Shown: one piece after another, positions 7,350-11,474 of the stretch
Layout: each line of letters opens with the position of its first letter
Position numbering within the stretch: the stretch's first letter is position 1
DNA from: JBGSYN01 sp041750975
Lineage (GTDB): Bacteria > Pseudomonadota > Alphaproteobacteria > Geminicoccales > Geminicoccaceae
Assembly (NCBI GenBank): GCA_041750975.1
Contig: JBGSYN010000174.1
Coordinates: 1 to 11,474 of the forward strand
Length of the DNA: 11,474 nt
Direction of reading: 5' to 3'
Made by a program: the position numbers and the translations under genes
The notes under the pieces: model-generated
What the model was told of the DNA's origin: nothing
Seen by the model: only the letters and a program-made list of their open reading frames with translations
Databases searched by the model: none

Positions 7350-8465
7350 ATGGCGCTTGAAACGAAAGAAATACTCGGTCTCGACGCCTTTGGTGCTGAA
7401 GCCGCAGCGTCTGGCGATATCGACGATCTGCTCAATCTCGCATGCCGCTCGGTGACGCAGGGGCTGGGCGCCACCCACGCCAAGGTGCTCGAATATCTGG
7501 CCGATGAACGCGAGCTCTTGATCCGCGCGGGCATAGGCTGGGACAACGATGTCGTCGGCGTGGCTCGGCTTGGCGCGGATTTGGGCTCTCCGGCCGGCTT
7601 CGCGCTGCAAACCGGTCGGCCGACGATCGCCAATGATCTGGCCACGGAGCAACGTTTTCGCGTACCACAGATACTGGCCGATCACGGCGTGCGAAGTGCC
7701 GTCAACGTAATCATCAAACATGGCGATGCCGTGTTCGGCGTGCTCGAGGCCGACAGCCGCAATCCGCGGGAATTCGACGACCGCGACGTTCAATTCCTGC
7801 AAGGCTATGCCAATATTCTGGCGTTGAGCCTGTCGCAATCGATGCTCGTGCAACGGAATGCGGCGCTCATCCAGCGTCTCGACATCCTCTTGAACGAGCT
7901 GCGGCACCGGACCAAAAACAACAACCAGATGCTGTTGAGCATGATCAAGCTGGAGCAGCGTCAGCACGAGATGTTGGAAGTGCGGCAGGTTCTCGACGAC
8001 GTCGCGAGCCGGTTGAACGTGCTCAATGCGATCGACGAGTTGATTGTCGCAAACGGCAATGACGGCAAGGTCGATCTCGGCCGGTATGTTTTGAGCATCG
8101 TCAACAACATCTTCGCGCTTGACGCCGAACGCGCCAAAAAAGTCCGGCTCGACACCGAAACCTTCGAGCTTACGGTCGATACTCGTCGGGCCCAAGCCGT
8201 CGCCATGATCGTCAACGAGTTTCTCACCAACAGCTTCAAATACGCCTTCATCGAAGGGCAAGGCGAGGTCGCGGTCAAATTGCAAAAGCAGGACGACGAC
8301 GTATTTTTACGTCTGTCGGACAACGGTCCCGGGCTCTCTCCGGATGCCAAGCAGGGTATGGGGCTCAATCTGATCGAGGCGATGATCGCGCTGCTTAAGG
8401 GCAAGCATGAATGGTCGTCAAACCACGGCGCGACTTTGGAACTTCGGTTCCCGCTCGAGCATTGA
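7350..8465 (+). CDS. soluble GAF-domain sensor histidine kinase, HisKA_2/HWE-like
   Basis: A 371-residue sensor kinase without membrane segments. Residues about 22-163 form a GAF domain that probably senses a ligand or redox state. The dimerisation/phosphoacceptor part contains LLNELRHRTKNNNQMLLSMI, with H186 as the phosphorylated histidine, which is the HisKA_2 type related to HWE kinases rather than classical HisKA. The ATPase domain has the N-box (N289-E290, N294), DNGPG (324-328) and GMGLN (336-340). In alphaproteobacteria kinases of this type often act on PhyR-type general stress regulators, and an EcfG-like sigma gene lies 2.6 kb downstream, so that pathway is a reasonable inference. 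No response regulator is adjacent. The ATG at 7350 has no good Shine-Dalgarno sequence; the frame opens at 7302 with no alternative start codon. Confidence 0.9.
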   Translation: MALETKEILGLDAFGAEAAASGDIDDLLNLACRSVTQGLGATHAKVLEYLADERELLIRAGIGWDNDVVGVARLGADLGSPAGFALQTGRPTIANDLATEQRFRVPQILADHGVRSAVNVIIKHGDAVFGVLEADSRNPREFDDRDVQFLQGYANILALSLSQSMLVQRNAALIQRLDILLNELRHRTKNNNQMLLSMIKLEQRQHEMLEVRQVLDDVASRLNVLNAIDELIVANGNDGKVDLGRYVLSIVNNIFALDAERAKKVRLDTETFELTVDTRRAQAVAMIVNEFLTNSFKYAFIEGQGEVAVKLQKQDDDVFLRLSDNGPGLSPDAKQGMGLNLIEAMIALLKGKHEWSSNHGATLELRFPLEH

Positions 8466-8552
8466 CGCGTTACATTAATGTGGTCCCGGTAGAAGGATCT
8501 CGGGGCAAGTCGTCGACTATAGGTCACAACCACAACGTTTGGGAGACACAAG

Positions 8553-8885
8553 ATGGCAGCAGCAGACAATAGCAAGCAGGCGGACGCGGAAGCGAACACG
8601 CTCAAGGAAGACTATGAGCGTCTTCGCAAGGATTTTCAGGCCCTCCGCAGCCATCTCAAGGAGATGGGCGGCCGGCGCATCGACCAGGCCGGATCGCGTG
8701 GACGCGAGCAGGTCGACGAAATCGAAGAAATGTTGCGGGAACTCGGCTCGGATCTGCGGGGACGCGGCGAACTCGGCCAGGCCAAGCTCGAGCAGACCAT
8801 CCAGGAACGGCCCTTGATGAGCCTGCTTGCGGCATTTGGCGTCGGCATGCTGATCAGTCAATTGCTGGGCGGGCGACGCCGCTGA
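8553..8885 (+). CDS. ElaB/YqjD-like (DUF883) membrane-anchored coiled-coil protein
   Basis: 110 residues. The first 85 are charged and helical (KEDYERLRKDFQALRSHLKE and later EIEEMLRELGSDL), consistent with a coiled coil. The C-terminus is a single Gly-containing hydrophobic anchor (ERPLMSLLAAFGVGMLISQL) ending in GGRRR. This is the layout of the ElaB/YqjD/YgaM group, C-tail-anchored inner membrane proteins of which E. coli members bind ribosomes and are induced in stationary phase and stress. The start is supported by GGGAG at 8541-8545. The next gene follows after 7 bases, so the two are co-transcribed, matching the E. coli yqjD-yqjE order. Function is inferred from family architecture, not from specific residues. 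Confidence 0.8.
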   Translation: MAAADNSKQADAEANTLKEDYERLRKDFQALRSHLKEMGGRRIDQAGSRGREQVDEIEEMLRELGSDLRGRGELGQAKLEQTIQERPLMSLLAAFGVGMLISQLLGGRRR

Positions 8886-8892
8886 CCGGATC

Positions 8893-9219
8893 ATGGCGAT
8901 CCGCATTCTGCTCTACCTGATAGGCGGGCTGTTCGGCCTGTTGGCATTGCTGGCGCTGGCGCAAGCCATTTTCATCGGTTTTTCGCAGATCGTTTCGTTG
9001 GGCTGGGCAGCTCTGTTGGCCGCGGTGAGCTATCTGCTCATCATGGGTATCATGCTGCTCTTGACCCAACTTGGCCGGCGCCATCGCCGCCGCACCACGT
9101 TTTCAAGGCTTACCCCCTTGTTCACCTCGGAGGTACAACGCCGTCCGGCGCGGAGTGCTCTTATCGCACTGGCCGCAGGGGCTTTGCTCGAATACCTCGA
9201 ACGTCGCGTTCGACGATAA
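8893..9219 (+). CDS. YqjE-like small integral membrane protein (phage-holin-superfamily-like)
   Basis: 108 residues with two clear transmembrane helices (about 4-28 and 36-60), then a very basic loop (RRHRRR, 62-67). A third hydrophobic stretch (87-101) ends LEYLERRVRR. The gene lies 7 bases after the DUF883 gene and in the same order as E. coli yqjD-yqjE, whose second member belongs to the Phage_holin_3_6 group; this supports a YqjE-like role. The match by residues is weak, so the name rests on size, topology and neighbourhood. The C-terminal segment resembles the anchor of the preceding protein (Arg-Pro, then Ala/Gly-rich helix, then Arg cluster). It is unlikely to be a phage lysis gene: no other phage genes are nearby. 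Confidence 0.7.
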   Translation: MAIRILLYLIGGLFGLLALLALAQAIFIGFSQIVSLGWAALLAAVSYLLIMGIMLLLTQLGRRHRRRTTFSRLTPLFTSEVQRRPARSALIALAAGALLEYLERRVRR

Positions 9220-9239
9220 CCCGAAAAATACTCCGGACC

Positions 9240-9264
9240 GGAACCTCCCCGAACTACCGATGTT
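9240..9264 (+). promoter_or_regulatory. candidate EcfG-type promoter for the PLDc_N-like gene
   Basis: GGAAC at 9240-9244, a 16-base spacer and TGTT at 9261-9264 match the GGAAC-N16/17-cGTT form recognised by EcfG general stress sigma factors, with one mismatch in the -10. It lies in the 86-base gap after the YqjE-like gene. Transcription would begin near 9271, leaving a leader of about 35 bases before the ATG at 9306. The promoter would serve that gene and probably the AI-2E gene. Confidence 0.5.
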
Positions 9265-9305
9265 TGCACTACACTCACGCAAGACAGCCCTCGAAAGGAC
9301 AAATA

Positions 9306-9503
9306 ATGGGTATTGAAGTCGGCGGCGTGCTCGGCCTGATCGTTCTTATTCTCGATATCTGGGCCATCATAAGCATTGTCGGGAGCAGCGCTTCGACGGT
9401 TTCCAAGGTGATCTGGTGTTTGGTCATCATCCTGCTGCCGGTACTCGGTTTCATTGCCTGGCTGTTCCTGGGCCCCCGCTCGGCGGGCCGATCCGCGATC
9501 TGA
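9306..9503 (+). CDS. small PLDc_N-type two-helix membrane protein
   Basis: 65 residues with two transmembrane helices (about 5-25 and 34-55). The second ends in the signature LLPVLGFIAWLFLGPR, which is the PLDc_N (phospholipase D nuclease/cardiolipin synthase N-terminal) pattern found as a stand-alone small protein in many bacteria. Such proteins lack the catalytic HKD domain and have no defined biochemical role. AAGGA at 9295-9299 gives a strong ribosome binding site for ATG 9306; an in-frame ATG at 9264 lacks one, overlaps the candidate promoter and would add a polar stretch before the first helix. A GGAAC-type promoter lies directly upstream. Its stop is 47 bases before the AI-2E gene, so the two are likely co-transcribed. 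The family is fairly sure; the function is unknown. Confidence 0.78.
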   Translation: MGIEVGGVLGLIVLILDIWAIISIVGSSASTVSKVIWCLVIILLPVLGFIAWLFLGPRSAGRSAI

Positions 9504-9550
9504 AACAAGGGCTGCTGCGTCAAGGCGGCCCGAACGGAAGTTGATTCTTG

Positions 9551-10597
9551 ATGAATGACCGGGCGCTTGGCTTTTCTGGGCGGCTGGTCATGGTTTTGGC
9601 CGCTGTTTGCCTCGTCATTGTTAGCTATCAACTACGCAACGTGCTCCTGGTATCGTTCGGCGCCGTGCTGCTCGCGATCCTTTTGCGCGCGACCGCGCGC
9701 CTGATCGCCAAACCTTTCAACATCAGTCCGAAGCCGCTTGTTCCGGTCGTTCTCATCCTCCTGATCGGCTTGGTGCTGGCAGGCTTGATCGTCTTCGGGC
9801 GTCCACTCGGCGAGCAGTTGAACCAGCTTCGAGAACTCATACCGGGTGCTGTCGAGACGGTCCAAGGTGTTGCCACATCTCTTGGCGTCGGGCAGCTGGA
9901 TTCACTCAGTGGGGAGACGATTTCGGGAAGCGCCGGGGCCATCGCCCAGCGCGCCACCTCAATTCTGCAGAGCGGCCTGCAATTTGTGGCCTACATCGTC
10001 TTTTTGTTGTTTGCTGCAATGTTCATGGCGCTCGAGCCTGATCGCTATCGGGAAGGCGTCGTCAGCCTGGTGACACCCGTGCATCGGGAGCGGGTCGACG
10101 ATACTCTTCGTCATTGCGGCAAGTCGCTCGAGCGTTGGCTACGCGTTCAATTGGTCACCATGGCAATCGTCGGCGTGGCCATCGCCCTGGGCCTTTGGCT
10201 GTTGGGTGCACCGCTCCCGCTTCTTCTGGGCTTGATTGCGGGATTGTTCGAATTCGTTCCCTATCTTGGGCCTTTGTTGTCCTCCGTGCCCGCAATTCTC
10301 GTGGGCTTGAGTGTCAGCCTCGAACTCGGTGTTCTCGTTCTCGTTCTTTTCATTGTGGTCAATCAACTCGAGGGCAATTTGCTGATCCCGTATCTACAAG
10401 AGCGAGAGGTTAACCTGCCGCCTTTGGTAACGGTTCTGAGTGCAATCATGCTCGGCACTTTGTTCGGCGTGCTCGGCTTGGTTTTGGCTGTGCCCTTGGG
10501 GCTGGTCATCATGATCGCTGTGCAACGGCTCTGGGTCGAGGCGATCCTGGAAGAAAAGGAACTCAGCGAGCAAGAGCCAATTCCAACCGACGACTAG
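9551..10597 (+). CDS. AI-2E transporter/PerM-family membrane protein
   Basis: 348 residues. The AI-2E transporter (PF01594/PerM) family includes TqsA, an exporter of the signal autoinducer-2, and Na+/H+ antiporters; most members have no assigned substrate. Topology fits: two N-terminal hydrophobic segments (about 10-30 and 32-48) and a third near 62-82. A long soluble stretch follows (about 85-150), then several helices in the C-terminal half. The family signature FEFVPYLGPLLSSVPAILVGL lies at about residues 233-253. NQLEGNLLIPYLQEREVNLPPL (about 275-296) is the usual conserved block before the last helices. The ATG at 9551 is chosen over the adjacent TTG at 9548; GGAAG at 9536-9540 is the ribosome binding site. 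It is probably co-transcribed with the PLDc_N gene, suggesting a stress-related efflux or osmotic role (inference). Confidence 0.9.
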   Translation: MNDRALGFSGRLVMVLAAVCLVIVSYQLRNVLLVSFGAVLLAILLRATARLIAKPFNISPKPLVPVVLILLIGLVLAGLIVFGRPLGEQLNQLRELIPGAVETVQGVATSLGVGQLDSLSGETISGSAGAIAQRATSILQSGLQFVAYIVFLLFAAMFMALEPDRYREGVVSLVTPVHRERVDDTLRHCGKSLERWLRVQLVTMAIVGVAIALGLWLLGAPLPLLLGLIAGLFEFVPYLGPLLSSVPAILVGLSVSLELGVLVLVLFIVVNQLEGNLLIPYLQEREVNLPPLVTVLSAIMLGTLFGVLGLVLAVPLGLVIMIAVQRLWVEAILEEKELSEQEPIPTDD

Positions 10598-10598
10598 A

Positions 10599-10629
10599 AG
10601 CTGGTGGGGCGAGATGCACCCCACCAGCT
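10599..10629. terminator. convergent, bidirectional hairpin terminator
   Basis: AGCTGGTGGGG (10599-10609) and CCCCACCAGCT (10619-10629) form a perfect 11-base-pair stem with a 9-base loop. It starts two bases after the AI-2E stop and ends 11 bases from the stop of the convergent lipoprotein gene. Neither strand has a clear T-run, so it may be Rho-assisted or mainly protect 3' ends. Its position between converging genes makes a two-way terminator the natural reading. Confidence 0.65.
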
Positions 10630-10639
10630 GCAATTGGAG

Positions 10640-10828
10640 CTAGTTCGTAGCGTCTTCGACTGCATCGCCTGCGTCTTCCGCGGCATCGCCCACGGCATCG
10701 CCCGCATCTTCCGCGGCATCCTCGGCGTCATCGCCATTGTCGCAAGCGGCGACGGTCAGGACCAATAGGCTGGCAAAGGCCAAACTAGTCAGCCGCTTGG
10801 TCCAGGAGTCTGTTTTTTCGATAATCAT
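10640..10828 (-). CDS. small, highly acidic repeat-containing lipoprotein
   Basis: 62 residues. The N-terminus is a lipoprotein signal: a charged stretch (KTDSWTKR), a hydrophobic core and the lipobox VAAC with C29 as the lipidated residue. The mature part is only 34 residues. It has 14 Asp/Glu, no basic residue, and two adjacent 11-residue units (37-47 and 48-58) that differ only in the last position. Asp at +2 after the cysteine would favour inner membrane retention by the E. coli rule. GAGG, seven bases upstream of the start on the - strand, supports the ATG at 10828. It is divergent from the sigma factor gene and has a GGAAC-type promoter of its own. I do not recognise a named family; size and lipobox recall entericidin-like lipoproteins, but the acidic repeats do not. 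Confidence 0.8.
   Translation of the reverse strand: MIIEKTDSWTKRLTSLAFASLLVLTVAACDNGDDAEDAAEDAGDAVGDAAEDAGDAVEDATN
10655..10720 (-). repeat. tandem 33-bp repeat inside the lipoprotein gene
   Basis: Two adjacent 33-base units (10688-10720 and 10655-10687) agree at 27 of 33 positions. They encode DAAEDAGDAVG and DAAEDAGDAVE. The differences are mostly at first or third codon positions, yet the peptide is almost unchanged, which suggests selection on the protein after an old duplication. An 11-residue period fits an amphipathic helix such as those of LEA-like proteins. Confidence 0.7.
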
Positions 10829-10882
10829 CAGTACCTCGATATTCTTGAAATTAAGGACCGCATGAGCGATCCTTGCGAGTCC

Positions 10883-10908
10883 AACCCATGCACGGGAACA
10901 GAGGTTCC
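10883..10908 (-). promoter_or_regulatory. candidate EcfG-type promoter of the lipoprotein gene
   Basis: On the - strand GGAAC (10908-10904) is followed after 17 bases by GGTT (10886-10883), close to the GGAAC-N16/17-cGTT form, about 55 bases before the lipoprotein ATG. The -35 box is one arm of a GGAAC-AGAG-GTTCC inverted repeat (10895-10908). In the + direction the second GGAAC has no matching -10 at the right distance, so the promoter is probably directional. Confidence 0.5.
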
Positions 10909-11003
10909 GTTAGATGGACTTTCCTGGCCACCCGATTAATCCATTCAGTGGCTGGGGTTGCGGGATGCTGTACCGGCAACCAGATTAAGTGGTAGAAACC
11001 GAA

Positions 11004-11029
11004 GGAACCTTATTGGTTCCGACGGTGTT
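11004..11029 (+). promoter_or_regulatory. candidate autoregulated EcfG-type promoter of the sigma factor gene
   Basis: GGAAC at 11004-11008, a 17-base spacer and TGTT at 11026-11029 match the EcfG promoter form with one -10 mismatch. The start codon at 11065 is about 35 bases downstream. The -35 region lies in a perfect inverted repeat, GGAACC-TTATT-GGTTCC (11004-11020). On the opposite strand the second arm is followed at 15-16 bases by GGTTT, so a second, weaker promoter toward the lipoprotein gene is possible. EcfG genes are commonly under their own control. Confidence 0.55.
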
Positions 11030-11064
11030 GCACTTGTGAAGTTGTGTGAATGAAAGGGAGGAGC

Positions 11065-11474
11065 ATGAGTGATTTCCGCTCCGATATCGTCGAATTGCTT
11101 CCACATCTCCGTGCGGCGGCACGGGCAATAACTGGGGGTGATACCCATTTCGCCGACGATCTCGTCCAGGACACCGTAATCAACGCGCTTCAGGCCGAGC
11201 GTCAATTTACGCCGGGCACCAATCTTAAGGCCTGGCTTTTCACGATCCTCCGAAACCGCTTTTGCAGCCTGATACGGCGTCGGAAATATAATGTTCACGT
11301 CGACGACGAGGAAATCGAGCGTCTTTCATGGACGCCCGCTCCCCAAGACAGTGCCCTCGAGGTACAGGCGTTCAAAAGGGCATTCATGCAGCTCAGCCCC
11401 ACCCATCGCGAGGTTCTCATTCTGACCATCATCGACGGTCATCCTTATGAGAAGGTGGCCGAAATGTGCGATTG
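11065..11474 (+). CDS. EcfG-like ECF RNA polymerase sigma factor (partial, runs off the window)
   Basis: The first 136 residues are present; the 3' end is cut by the window. Region 2 is clear: HLRAAARAI, then FADDLVQDTVINALQ (29-43), FTPGTNLKAWLFTILRNRF (48-66) and a basic IRRRK (70-74). Region 4 begins at FMQLSPTHREVLIL (107-120) and leads into GHPYEKVAEMC. This is the pattern of the EcfG (ECF15) group that directs the alphaproteobacterial general stress response. The region 4 stretch is less standard than in classical EcfG, where GFSYEEAAEICG is usual, so a paralogue is possible. GGGAGGAG lies immediately upstream (11056-11063), with short spacing to the ATG. The GGAAC-type promoter suggests autoregulation. 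No nepR or phyR is seen on this side; they could lie beyond the edge. Confidence 0.85.
   Translation, partial: MSDFRSDIVELLPHLRAAARAITGGDTHFADDLVQDTVINALQAERQFTPGTNLKAWLFTILRNRFCSLIRRRKYNVHVDDEEIERLSWTPAPQDSALEVQAFKRAFMQLSPTHREVLILTIIDGHPYEKVAEMCD

Noticed and set aside
7334..7358. GGAAC at 7334-7338 as an EcfG promoter of the kinase gene
   Set aside because: A -10 at 16-17 bases would fall inside the coding region and does not read xGTT.
7314..8285. 323-codon open frame on - opposite the kinase gene
   Set aside because: Long, but it mirrors the codon structure of the kinase; its translation has no domain I recognise, while the + frame has GAF, HisKA_2 and ATPase motifs.
8536..8539. CGTT upstream of the DUF883 gene as an EcfG -10
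   Set aside because: The -35 position 16-17 bases upstream reads GACTA or similar, not GGAAC.
9264..9305. Earlier start of the PLDc_N-like protein
   Set aside because: No ribosome binding site, overlaps the candidate promoter, and would put a polar stretch before the first membrane helix.
10829..11064. Search for a NepR-like anti-sigma gene upstream of the sigma factor
   Set aside because: Only a 25-codon frame was found on the + strand, without the NepR helices; no call made.
10945..11298. 117-codon open frame on - opposite the sigma gene
   Set aside because: Antisense to the clear sigma region 2 reading and lacks any recognisable domain.

Overview
The window looks like chromosomal DNA of an alphaproteobacterium. 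It is GC-rich by eye (roughly 60%). It carries several markers common in that class: a ClpS2-type N-degron adaptor, a HisKA_2/HWE-type sensor kinase, and the start of an EcfG-like (general stress response) ECF sigma factor with GGAAC-type promoters nearby. Tripartite tricarboxylate transporters (TTT), which are expanded in Alpha- and Betaproteobacteria, fit the same picture. I saw no rRNA, tRNA, CRISPR array, insertion sequence or phage structural gene.

Left part (1-3907): a compact TTT operon in the order tctC (periplasmic binding protein), tctB, tctA, tetR. tctB/tctA overlap by ATGA and tctA/tetR by TTGA, so the regulator is co-translated with the transporter it probably controls. A 9+9 bp dyad just upstream of tctC is the best candidate operator. 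A strong hairpin sits between tctC and tctB, where it could help give more binding protein than membrane subunits. The first 60 bases may be the 3' end of another gene.

Middle part (3908-7279): three genes on the + strand, each with its own upstream gap. They are clpS (ClpS2 type), a Tat-exported SMP-30/gluconolactonase-like protein, and a cytosolic phospholipase D-superfamily protein with two HKD motifs. No functional link between them is evident from sequence alone.

Right part (7350-11474): a stress and envelope block. A soluble GAF/HisKA_2/HATPase kinase is followed by an ElaB/YqjD-like (DUF883) membrane-anchored coiled-coil protein, a YqjE-like small membrane protein, a 65-residue PLDc_N-type two-helix membrane protein and an AI-2E/PerM-family transporter. 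A convergent hairpin terminator then separates these from a tiny, highly acidic, repeat-containing lipoprotein on the - strand. Divergent from the lipoprotein, an EcfG-like sigma factor starts at 11065 and runs off the window. GGAAC-N16/17-xGTT elements, matching the EcfG promoter form, lie upstream of the sigma gene, the lipoprotein and the PLDc_N protein. In the sigma/lipoprotein gap the GGAAC boxes form inverted repeats. The inference is that this block is (part of) a general stress response regulon with an autoregulated sigma factor. No nepR or phyR is visible in the window.
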